A DNA stretch of 39,602 nt from an uncultured Verrucomicrobiales bacterium (lineage in GTDB: Bacteria; Verrucomicrobiota; Verrucomicrobiia; Verrucomicrobiales; Akkermansiaceae): positions 1 through 39,602 of the forward strand of contig CAJQKQ010000108.1 of the NCBI GenBank assembly GCA_905478925.1, written 5' to 3'. The position numbers were made by a program, and so were the translations under genes. This document shows, piece by piece, positions 7,784 through 15,464 of the stretch (position 1 is the stretch's first letter; every line of letters starts with the position of its first letter). Below the pieces are notes generated by a model. The model was not told the DNA's origin, did no database searches, and saw only the letters and a program-made list of their open reading frames with translations.

Positions 7784-8782
7784 GTGTCCGGGAATCAGCC
7801 CCCATCAGCCGCCCCAACCTTGAGCTCCGGAAACCCAGAACCCTTCGAAACGTTCATGGCGCGTGCGCTCCATGATCCGGTGCACGGCTACTACGCGGGG
7901 AACATCCGGGACATCGGCGCACGCGGCGATTTTACGACGGCTCCCCAGCTTTCCGAGTTACCAGGGAAAGCCATCGCCTCCTGGATCGCGGAAGCGTTGC
8001 GAGAAACCGGAACCCGCCATGTGATCGAAATCGGTCCGGGGCTCGGCACACTGACCCAGCAAGTCATCCGCAACCTCCCTTTCCTGCTCCGGCTTCGCAC
8101 CCGCTTCCACCTCGTGGAATCCTCGCCACGCCTCGCGGAGCGACAGAAATCTCTCCTCGGAGCGAAGGTGCAACACCACACTTCCATCCACGCCGCGCTG
8201 GAAGCTTGTTCGGGCAAAGCTGTCATTTTCTCCAACGAACTCGTCGATGCATTTCCGGCCCGCTTATTCGAGATGGCTGGCGACCAGTGGCGAGAGGTCG
8301 CCCTCGACCACTCCAGGGAACCGACTGTGGAAACTTTGCTTCCGCCCGCGGAGCTTCCACCCTCATCCACTCTTTCCCTGAACTTTCCCGAAGGGCAGCG
8401 GATCGAGATCCACGATTCCTACCGCCTGTGGCTCGAGTCCTGGCTACCTCGCTGGAAGAATGGAAAAATGCTCACCATCGACTATGGTGATACGGTCGGA
8501 AAACTCTATCACCGCCGCCCCGGTGGTACGCTCCGGGCATATTTTCTCCACCAGCGCACGACAGGTGCGGAGATCTATCTGAACCCAGGGCTCCGCGACA
8601 TCACCGCCGACGTCAATTTCACCGACCTCGCAGAATGGTCCGAACCGTGGCTCGAATCGATCGCCCCGGTTACCCTCGCTGATTTCATCCGCCGCTTCGA
8701 AGGAAGCGCAGACGATGGTACCCTCGCTGCTTCCAGCCACTTCATGGTGCTGGCCCAGAAGCCGGGTAGCGAAAAACGATAG
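7784..8782 (+). CDS. MidA/NDUFAF7-family SAM-dependent methyltransferase
   Basis: 332 residues. The N-terminus has the family signature PFETFMARALHDPVHGYYAG.....GARGDFTTAPQLS. The SAM-binding strand is VIEIGPGLGTLTQQV (about 77-92), followed by the acidic strand FHLVESSP. The middle has VIFSNELVDAFPARLF, also typical. In eukaryotes the relative NDUFAF7 methylates an arginine of respiratory complex I; bacterial targets are not settled. I chose the GTG at 7784 because the conserved FMARALHDPVHGYY block begins about 23 residues later, as usual. A TTG at 7821 is the alternative. It runs 34 bp ahead of the first secretion ATPase. Confidence 0.85.
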   Translation: MSGNQPPSAAPTLSSGNPEPFETFMARALHDPVHGYYAGNIRDIGARGDFTTAPQLSELPGKAIASWIAEALRETGTRHVIEIGPGLGTLTQQVIRNLPFLLRLRTRFHLVESSPRLAERQKSLLGAKVQHHTSIHAALEACSGKAVIFSNELVDAFPARLFEMAGDQWREVALDHSREPTVETLLPPAELPPSSTLSLNFPEGQRIEIHDSYRLWLESWLPRWKNGKMLTIDYGDTVGKLYHRRPGGTLRAYFLHQRTTGAEIYLNPGLRDITADVNFTDLAEWSEPWLESIAPVTLADFIRRFEGSADDGTLAASSHFMVLAQKPGSEKR

Positions 8783-8816
8783 TTGCCAGAACAAACACAA
8801 TTGGGGGCAATTTCCT

Positions 8817-10601
8817 ATGTGGCTGGTTGACAGCCTCCCGCCATTTGACCATCTTGACATCATACGGCAGGAAAGGGTTCCGCCGCATAGCCCCGCTCTC
8901 ACTTTTCAAGATTCATATCCTGTGTTCTCAAACGAAGACTATTTGGCAGAACTGCTCGCAGAAGGCGGCATCATCGACGCGGAACAGATCCAGAATGCTC
9001 GTTCGTCGCTGAGGGGCAAAGAGACGATCATCGAGCACCTGATCAACCACACAGATCTCACCGAAACGCAGGTAGCAGAGACCCTTGCTTCGAACGCCGG
9101 AATCCCTTTCATCGATCTCGCCGGGTTTCATTTTGATCCCTCGGTGATCCTCACCGTATCCGAGGACATCGCCCGCAGATACCGCGCTATCCCGGTCTCG
9201 GACGACGGCATGTATCTCACGGTCGCGGTCGCTGATCCACTCGATTTCGAGACGCTCGACAGCCTGCCACATGTGATCGGGCGTGAACTGAACCTCGCCT
9301 GCGCCACCCACGGCGACATCAACCACCACCTTCTCCAGTTCTATCAGGTGGAGGAGAAGCGCAGCGACTCGCCGGAAGATTCCTTCCATGTTTCCACCGG
9401 TGACTCGGAAGCCGGGATAGAGGAGAACGACGCCCCCATCATCCGGCTCGTCCAGCAAACCCTCACCGAAGCTTTTCGCCTCCGCGCCTCCGATATCCAC
9501 ATCGAGCCGTTGGAGACATCGGTGCGCGTCCGCTACCGACTCGATGGCAAACTTGTCCACGTCGACACTCATCCGAAAAAGCTCCTTCCCGCCATCATTG
9601 CCCGCCTCAAGGTCATGAGTGGCAGCATGTCGATCGCTGAGAAACGCCTACCTCAGGACGGGCGGATCCAGCTCAAGATGGGCGATAAGGAAGTCGATCT
9701 CCGGGTCTCATCCGTCCCCTCGAACCACGGCGAATCCATCGTCATGCGTATTCTTGACAAGACAGCCCTCCTCCTCGGCCTGCCCGAGCTCGGCTTCTTC
9801 TCGGACGACCAGGCGCAGTTCGAGAAACTCCTCGGACTCCCCGACGGCATCATCCTTGTCACCGGCCCCACCGGCTCGGGCAAAACCACCACCCTCTACG
9901 CCTGCCTCAACGTCATCAACAAGCCGGATAAGAAAATCATCACCGTGGAGGATCCCGTCGAGTATGAGCTGCCGGGCATCAACCAGGTGATGGTGAAAGC
10001 TGAAATCGGCATGACCTTCGCCGCCGCACTCCGCGCCATGCTCCGCCAAGCGCCCAACATCATCATGATTGGGGAAATCCGGGATGCCGAAACGGCGAAC
10101 ATCGCCATCAACGCATCCCTCACGGGTCACCTTGTTTTCTCAACCCTCCACACCAACGACGCACCGTCCGCCGTCGCCCGTCTCGCCGATATCGGAGTGA
10201 AACCCTTCCTCATCGCATCCGCCGTGCGATCCATCCTTGCCCAGCGACTGGTCCGCAAGCTCTGCCCGATCTGCAAGGCGCCCGCCGATCTCACCGAAAA
10301 AGAGATGCGCGCCCTCCACCTCGACGCCTCGCGCGTTGCCGATGCCTCCATCTTCAATCCCGTCGGGTGCGAAAAATGCCGAGGCAACGGATACCGCGGC
10401 CGGATGGGCATTTTCGAGCTTTTCAACATCGACGACGAAGTCCGCGCCATGATCAACACCGGCCTCACCACCAGCCAGCTCCGCCGCCGCGCCCGCGAAC
10501 TGGGCATGCGCACCCTGCGCGAGGATGGTATCCGCAAGGTACTTTCCGGCCTCACCTCCGGTTCAGAAGTCGTCCACGCAACCATGGGCGATTTCGACTG
10601 A
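8817..10601 (+). CDS. Type II secretion/type IV pilus assembly ATPase (GspE/PilB family), first copy
   Basis: 594 residues from the ATG at 8817. The frame is open from 8715, but that start overlaps the preceding gene by 68 bp, and a GTG at 8922 is also possible. There is an N-terminal GspE-N/MshEN-like region (about 40-190), then the hexameric ATPase domain. Walker A is GPTGSGKT (350-357); an Asp box, a Walker B region with IIMIGEIRDAETA, and a His box STLHTNDAPSA follow. A zinc tetracysteine CPIC...CEKC lies near the end. It is a cytoplasmic motor that drives (pseudo)pilus polymerisation. A GGGGG run lies about 10 nt before the ATG, the nearest thing to a ribosome binding site in this cluster. 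A second paralogous ATPase follows 99 bp later. Confidence 0.9.
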   Translation: MWLVDSLPPFDHLDIIRQERVPPHSPALTFQDSYPVFSNEDYLAELLAEGGIIDAEQIQNARSSLRGKETIIEHLINHTDLTETQVAETLASNAGIPFIDLAGFHFDPSVILTVSEDIARRYRAIPVSDDGMYLTVAVADPLDFETLDSLPHVIGRELNLACATHGDINHHLLQFYQVEEKRSDSPEDSFHVSTGDSEAGIEENDAPIIRLVQQTLTEAFRLRASDIHIEPLETSVRVRYRLDGKLVHVDTHPKKLLPAIIARLKVMSGSMSIAEKRLPQDGRIQLKMGDKEVDLRVSSVPSNHGESIVMRILDKTALLLGLPELGFFSDDQAQFEKLLGLPDGIILVTGPTGSGKTTTLYACLNVINKPDKKIITVEDPVEYELPGINQVMVKAEIGMTFAAALRAMLRQAPNIIMIGEIRDAETANIAINASLTGHLVFSTLHTNDAPSAVARLADIGVKPFLIASAVRSILAQRLVRKLCPICKAPADLTEKEMRALHLDASRVADASIFNPVGCEKCRGNGYRGRMGIFELFNIDDEVRAMINTGLTTSQLRRRARELGMRTLREDGIRKVLSGLTSGSEVVHATMGDFD

Positions 10602-10700
10602 AACCCTAAACCTTAAATCCTAAATCTCGACTTTCAGACAAAAGCCCCATGACTCTTCATTCGGGCTTGAGGTTTAAAACTTAGAATTTCTCTTCTTCAG
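10602..10700. other. Structured spacer between the two ATPase genes
   Basis: It begins with AACCCTAAACCTTAAATCC and ends with a loosely inverted counterpart (GAGGTTTAAAACTTAG, 10669-10684). An inner AAGCCC/GGGCTT stem lies at 10642-10668. It resembles a dispersed intergenic word-repeat more than a terminator. Confidence 0.4.
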
Positions 10701-12371
10701 ATGGACAACCGCCAACTTCTAGAACTTTTCCAATCTCGCGGACTAATCGACGCATCGCTGTCCGAGGAAATCCTCGCAGAAATCGAAAACAGCGGCAAAA
10801 CCGTGCCCGATCTCCTAGCGGATTTCGAGGTCATCCAAGACCGTGACGATGTCTGGCCCGTGGTTGCCTCCGAACTCGGAACCACTCTCGTCGACCTCAA
10901 GAGCTGGACCCCGCCGGATGCCCTTCTCGATCTCGTGCCAGCCGGAACCGCACGCCTCCACGGCGCCTTCCCGGTGAACTTCGACGACCAGGGCCTGCAT
11001 CTCGCGCTCGTCGATCCGCTCAACCCCCAGACGGTCGAAGACCTGCGCTTCGCCCTCGGCCGCGAGATCGTCGTGGTCGTTGCACCGGACTACCTCGTCG
11101 AGGCGAAGATCAACGAATGCTACGGCGGCGAAGGCAGGGCGATGGGCGACGTCCTCGCTCAGCTCGACAGCGGCGAACAGGAATTCGATCCTGAGAACGC
11201 CGAGGCTGAGGCGAACTCCGCACCCATCATCCGATACGTCGACCTTGTGCTCTACCAGGCGATCAAGGAAAAGGCCTCGGACATCCACTTCGAACCCTTC
11301 GAAAAGGACTTCAAGATCCGCTACCGGGTCGATGGCGCACTCTATGAAATGGCGCCTCCCCCGGTGCACCTCGCCCTACCCATCCTGTCCCGTCTGAAAG
11401 TCATGGCGAACATGAATATCGCCGAACGCCGCATCCCGCAGGACGGACGCATCGTCAAGCAGATCGGCGAGAAGCAGGTGGATATGCGTGTCTCCACTCT
11501 GCCAACCCACCACGGCGAATCGATCGTGCTCCGCGTTCTCGACCGCTCCTCGGTCAACCTCTCCCTCGAGAACCTCGGCCTGCCAGATAGAATCTACGAA
11601 TACATCGGCGAGACCATCGAAAAACCCAACGGCATCTTCATCGTTACAGGCCCCACAGGAGCAGGAAAAACGACCACCCTCTACGCCGGCCTCCGCCGCA
11701 TCAACACAATCGATGCGAAGCTGCTCACCGCCGAGGATCCGGTCGAATACGATATCGACGGGATTATCCAAATCCCCATCAACGAAGCCATCGGCCTCGA
11801 TTTCCCGCGCATTCTCCGCGCCTTCCTCCGCCAAGATCCGGATCGCATCATGATCGGAGAAATGCGCGACAAGGATACCGCAACCATCGCCATCCAGGCG
11901 GCGCTCACAGGGCACCTTGTCCTCTCCACCCTCCACACCAACGACGCACCCGGCGCGGTCACCCGCCTCATTGACATGGGCTGCGAGCCTTTCCTCGTCG
12001 CAGCATCCCTCGAAGGGGTGCTCGGCCAGCGCCTCGTCCGAACGATCTGCAAGGACTGCAAGACCCCTTACGAACCCAACGAGGCGATCCTCTCGCAGCT
12101 CGGCGTATCCCCGCACGAACTCGGTGACAAGCAGTTCTACACAGGTGCCGGCTGCGAGGTCTGCGGGCAGTCCGGATACCGCGGGCGCGCCGGACTTTAC
12201 GAACTCCTCAACATCACCGAACCCATCCGCGAGCTGATCACCGACCGTGCACCAAGCGTCGTCCTCAAGCAGAAAGCCATCGAACTCGGCATGAACACCC
12301 TGCGCGAAGACGGCCTCCGCAACATCTATCTCGGAAAAACCACCATCGAGGAAGTCCTCAAATACACCTGA
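10701..12371 (+). CDS. Type II secretion/type IV pilus assembly ATPase (GspE/PilB family), second copy
   Basis: 556 residues. It has a short N-terminal MshEN-type region (about 1-140: QLLELFQSRGLIDASL...PDLLADFEVI), then the ATPase core with Walker A GPTGAGKT (317-324), RIMIGEMRDKDTATIA, LSTLHTNDAPGAVTRL and tetracysteine CKDC...CEVC. It is paralogous to the upstream ATPase but clearly diverged: a shorter N-terminal part, and EMRDKDT in place of EIRDAET. Both copies keep all nucleotide-binding motifs, so both should be active. No PilT-type retraction ATPase is visible; PilT lacks the tetracysteine, which both of these have. It is followed 115 bp later by the platform-protein gene. Confidence 0.9.
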   Translation: MDNRQLLELFQSRGLIDASLSEEILAEIENSGKTVPDLLADFEVIQDRDDVWPVVASELGTTLVDLKSWTPPDALLDLVPAGTARLHGAFPVNFDDQGLHLALVDPLNPQTVEDLRFALGREIVVVVAPDYLVEAKINECYGGEGRAMGDVLAQLDSGEQEFDPENAEAEANSAPIIRYVDLVLYQAIKEKASDIHFEPFEKDFKIRYRVDGALYEMAPPPVHLALPILSRLKVMANMNIAERRIPQDGRIVKQIGEKQVDMRVSTLPTHHGESIVLRVLDRSSVNLSLENLGLPDRIYEYIGETIEKPNGIFIVTGPTGAGKTTTLYAGLRRINTIDAKLLTAEDPVEYDIDGIIQIPINEAIGLDFPRILRAFLRQDPDRIMIGEMRDKDTATIAIQAALTGHLVLSTLHTNDAPGAVTRLIDMGCEPFLVAASLEGVLGQRLVRTICKDCKTPYEPNEAILSQLGVSPHELGDKQFYTGAGCEVCGQSGYRGRAGLYELLNITEPIRELITDRAPSVVLKQKAIELGMNTLREDGLRNIYLGKTTIEEVLKYT

Positions 12372-12486
12372 TCCCGACCAAACGTCCGGAGAATCTGCCA
12401 GTCGCCGGACAAATTCCCCTCAACTTTTCCATAGCCAAATCCCGTTTCAACGCCATTCTTTCAGTAACTGTCCATCACAAAACCCC

Positions 12487-13773
12487 ATGCCAAATTTCAT
12501 TTACTCAGCCCTCGATGCAAAAGGTGAACAGGCCGACGGAAACGTCGCAGCCGCCACCGAGGCAGATGCCATCCAGAAACTTCGCGGCCAAGGCCTCTAC
12601 CCCACCCAGATAGCCGAAGAAGGCCAAGGCAAAGGCAAGGCCAAGATCGGTGCGAAACGCACCGCAGTGAAACGCAAGAGCAAGAACATCAGCTTCGGAA
12701 AGGCCAAGAGCAATGTGAAGCCGAAGATCCTGATGGTCTTCACCCGACAGCTCGCAACCCTGATCGACTCCGGGCTCCCGCTGCTCCGCTCCCTCACCGT
12801 CCTCGGCAAGCAGGAGCCAAACCCGGTTCTCAAGTCTACGATTAGCTCCCTCGCCGATTCCGTCCAGGGCGGCTCGACATTCTCAGAATCGCTCGCGCAG
12901 CACCCCAAGATGTTCAACAAGCTCTATGTGAACATGGTCAAGGCAGGCGAACTCGGCGGTGTGCTCGAAGTTGTCCTCAACCGTCTCGCTGAGTATCAGG
13001 AAAAAGCTCAGAAACTGAAAAACAAGATCGTATCCGCCATGGTCTATCCGGCCATCGTCATGTTCATCGCGGTCGCCATCCTCATTTTCCTGATGATTTT
13101 CATCGTCCCGAAATTCAAGGAGATGTTCGCGGAAACAGGAGACGCCCTTCCGCTCATCTCCCAGATCGTCTTCGGTTTCTCGGAGTTCTGTCTTGGACGC
13201 CAGATCCTCGGCATCCCGAATGTCATCTGGATCTTCGTCGCAGCGGGCGGTCTCTATGCCGGCCTCAACGCAATGGGACAGACCAAGGGCGGCCGCCGCT
13301 TCATCGACAAGGCGAAACTCCACATGCCGATCTTCGGGGATATCCAGCGCAAGTCCGCGGTATCCCGTTTCGCCCGCACGCTCGGCACGCTCGTCACCTC
13401 CGGTGTGCCCATCCTCCAAGCGCTCAACATCACCCGCGACACCGCCGGCAACGTCGTCATCTCCAATGCCATCTCACAGGTCCATGAGGCCGTTAAGGAA
13501 GGTGAATCCATCGTCACCCCGCTTTCCGCCAGCGGCGTTTTCCCCAATATGGTCATCTCCATGGTGGACGTGGGCGAAGAAACCGGTCAACTCCCGGAAA
13601 TGCTCCTTAAAGTCGCCGACGTTTACGACGATGAGGTAGACAACGCCGTCACCGCCCTCACATCCATCCTCGAGCCCATCATGATCGTGATCCTCGCACT
13701 CGTCGTCGGTGCTGTGGTCTTCGCCCTCTTCCTGCCGCTGATCAAGATGATCTCGACAATGAGCGATCAGTGA
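12487..13773 (+). CDS. Type IV pilus/type II secretion platform protein (PilC/GspF)
   Basis: 428 residues, the usual family size. It opens with the PilC/GspF signature FIYSALDAKGEQADGNVAAATEADAIQKLRGQGLYP. It has two GspF helical domains (LMVFTRQLATLIDSGLPLLRSL near 83-104; SRFARTLGTLVTSGVPILQAL near 296-316). Three membrane segments lie around 180-212, 232-262 and 395-421. This inner-membrane protein connects the ATPase to the growing pilus. A lysine-rich insert (about 45-80) precedes the first domain. The stop codon is 77 bp from the most probable start of the pseudopilin gene. Confidence 0.93.
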   Translation: MPNFIYSALDAKGEQADGNVAAATEADAIQKLRGQGLYPTQIAEEGQGKGKAKIGAKRTAVKRKSKNISFGKAKSNVKPKILMVFTRQLATLIDSGLPLLRSLTVLGKQEPNPVLKSTISSLADSVQGGSTFSESLAQHPKMFNKLYVNMVKAGELGGVLEVVLNRLAEYQEKAQKLKNKIVSAMVYPAIVMFIAVAILIFLMIFIVPKFKEMFAETGDALPLISQIVFGFSEFCLGRQILGIPNVIWIFVAAGGLYAGLNAMGQTKGGRRFIDKAKLHMPIFGDIQRKSAVSRFARTLGTLVTSGVPILQALNITRDTAGNVVISNAISQVHEAVKEGESIVTPLSASGVFPNMVISMVDVGEETGQLPEMLLKVADVYDDEVDNAVTALTSILEPIMIVILALVVGAVVFALFLPLIKMISTMSDQ

Positions 13774-13850
13774 TCCTTGGAATCCGGGGTGGAATCCTCC
13801 CCGGATCAGCTGTACCTTCTGGGCGGCACCTCACAAAACCCTCGGAACCT

Positions 13851-14342
13851 ATGAAAATGAAATCCTCCAACCTTCAGCCCAAGGGCTTCACACTCGTCGA
13901 GATGCTCGTGGTGATCACCATCATTGTCATTCTCGCTGGCCTCTCCATAGGAGGATTCAGCATCGTCACTCAGAAGAAGGCGAACTCCCAGGCAAAGATC
14001 CAGATTGCACTCCTTTCGAAGGCGCTTGAGGAATACAAGCTCGATAACGGTGAATACCCGGCCGGCTCGGCTGGCTCCAACGACCTCTACAAGGCGCTTT
14101 ATTACAACGGCGCCAGCGTCACACCGCCTGAAAAAATCTACGTCTCACAGCTTGACCCTGACAACAACAAGCAGGGCTGGACAGAAGGAACCGAAGCCAA
14201 TGCGAAGATCGTGGATCCATGGGGAAAGGAATACATCTACAGGCGCGGCGATCATGATAACGCCAAGAACCCCGACTTCGACCTTCTATCCAAGGGCAAG
14301 GACGGCATTGAGGGCAACGCCGACGACATCGACAATTTCTAA
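13851..14342 (+). CDS. gspG: Major pseudopilin/prepilin, GspG-like
   Basis: 163 residues from the ATG at 13851. The frame is open from a GTG at 13770 overlapping the previous stop, but 13851 gives the normal short prepilin leader. The leader MKMKSSNLQPKG ends at Gly12, with cleavage before Phe13 of FTLVEML and the invariant Glu at mature position 5. A hydrophobic N-terminal helix follows (VVITIIVILAGLSIGGFSIV). The C-terminal domain has the GspG order: KIQIALLSKALEEYKLDNGEYP, then VDPWGKEYIYRRG, then FDLLSKGKDGIEGNADDIDN, the calcium-binding tail of major pseudopilins. It would be processed by a prepilin peptidase not present in this window. Confidence 0.9.
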   Translation: MKMKSSNLQPKGFTLVEMLVVITIIVILAGLSIGGFSIVTQKKANSQAKIQIALLSKALEEYKLDNGEYPAGSAGSNDLYKALYYNGASVTPPEKIYVSQLDPDNNKQGWTEGTEANAKIVDPWGKEYIYRRGDHDNAKNPDFDLLSKGKDGIEGNADDIDNF

Positions 14343-14428
14343 TCGCCCGCAGAACCAGACAGGTTCGCGCGGCCCTAACAAAAAATTTCACGGGTCTTCA
14401 GTAGAGGATCCGTATCCATAACATCAAA

Positions 14429-14998
14429 ATGCCAGAAGAAACCAATGCCACCCCCGAAGGGCCGGCCAACGAAACCCCGCAGGAACCCAAGGTTCGCAGA
14501 ATCTCCAATAGAAACCCCCGCAAAACCGTAAAGGATGCGGAGAAGGCTTCCGCAGCCAAGGACAATACGGGGGAGCCGATCTCGGAGACCGCCCGCAAGC
14601 CAAAGGCCGCTCCGAAAGAAAACCCCACACAGGATACCGAAGACGGGAAACCGGCGCAAAAGCGAAGCAACCGACGCAGGCGCGGCAAGGGCAACTCCAC
14701 ACAGGATGATTCCGACCCAGGCAAAGGTGATGATTCCTCCGGAGAACCCTCCACCACCACTCCTCAGGCTGGCGACGGCAACGGCGGAAAACCCAAGGGG
14801 CGCGACCAGCGCCCAACGCAGAAGCCCCGCCGGAAAATCGATCCTGAAAAGGTCGGCAAGAACGCTTGGAAGATCTATCTGGCAGAGGTCAGCGAGGAAG
14901 GTGTCGCTCTCATCGGCGATAACGACGCCCGCGAACTCGCCCGCCGCTGCTTCCGCCTCTCGGAGATATTCCTAGAGGAAGAAAACAGGCACAACTGA
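14429..14998 (+). CDS. Hypothetical basic low-complexity protein with conserved-looking C-terminus
   Basis: 189 residues. About 1-135 is disordered and charged, rich in Lys, Pro, Glu, Asn and Thr (for example KRSNRRRRGKG), suggesting binding to nucleic acid or a flexible linker. The last 50 residues are different and probably folded: KVGKNAWKIYLAEVSEEGVALIGDNDARELARRCFRLSEIFLEEE. I do not recognise the family. It starts 86 bp after the pseudopilin, so it may be cotranscribed. Its 3' end overlaps the open frame of the convergent minus-strand gene by 124 bp. Confidence 0.7.
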   Translation: MPEETNATPEGPANETPQEPKVRRISNRNPRKTVKDAEKASAAKDNTGEPISETARKPKAAPKENPTQDTEDGKPAQKRSNRRRRGKGNSTQDDSDPGKGDDSSGEPSTTTPQAGDGNGGKPKGRDQRPTQKPRRKIDPEKVGKNAWKIYLAEVSEEGVALIGDNDARELARRCFRLSEIFLEEENRHN

Positions 14999-15303
14999 CC
15001 TGCCCCGCCCCTCTGCTCCTTGCCGGTCTTCTCGCTCTTAAACTGCGGCACATCGGAGGTCAGATCCGTCATCAGCCGGTCGAAGAGATAGGCAGTCTCA
15101 AGGTGCGTGGAATCGGTCACCTTCGAGGAGCTGGCGATCATGATATCCTGCACCATGGTGCTCTTCTTGAAAAATTCATTATCGAGCTTGTCCTCGGCGG
15201 CGATCTCCTTGCTCAGCGGCTTCACCTCGTGGGCGGTGGCCATGCAAATCAGCGAGGAGGCAAGCGCGAGCGTGACGGGAATCGAAAATCGGTTGGTGAA
15301 CAT
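14875..15303 (-). pseudogene. Truncated secreted-protein gene
   Basis: From the ATG at 15303 the product starts with a signal peptide (MFTNRFSIPVTLALASSLICMATA), then HEVKPLSKEIAAEDKLDNEFFKKSTMVQ and a helix HLETAYLFDRLM running directly into TDLTSDVPQFKSEKTGKE. After GKE the frame runs antisense through the 3' end of the 14429-14998 gene, becomes Arg/Ser-rich, and is almost surely not native sequence. From memory, PVC-group secreted proteins of this kind are much longer, have about 25 more residues between the RLM-like and DLTSD-like blocks, and carry a zinc-type HEFGH motif downstream. I infer an internal deletion plus loss of the whole C-terminal part. An expressed short protein cannot be excluded. 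Confidence 0.5.
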
Positions 15304-15464
15304 GTCGTATTTCTGTGGCTTGGAGGGTATTGTGTCCGACAGATACAAGCAAGTAACCCGCCCTTTTTTATGCGAAATACGCAGGAAACCGAAACTCGAA
15401 CCAACAAAGCCCCATCCGTAATTTTTCCATTTACTTGTAAAGCCAGGCGGGCGGGTCACGTTTC

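Noticed and set aside
8715..8816. Upstream extension of the first secretion ATPase
   Set aside because: It overlaps the 3' end of the methyltransferase gene by 68 bp in another frame, and its residues are not family-like; the ATG at 8817 is preferred.
13797..13816. Partial match (CCGGATCAGC..TACC) to the REP unit of 1-375
   Set aside because: Only about 14 of 16 bases match, with no palindromic partner; probably chance.
13770..13850. GTG start overlapping the pilC/gspF stop for the pseudopilin
   Set aside because: It would give an unusually long leader; the ATG at 13851 gives a normal 12-residue prepilin leader.
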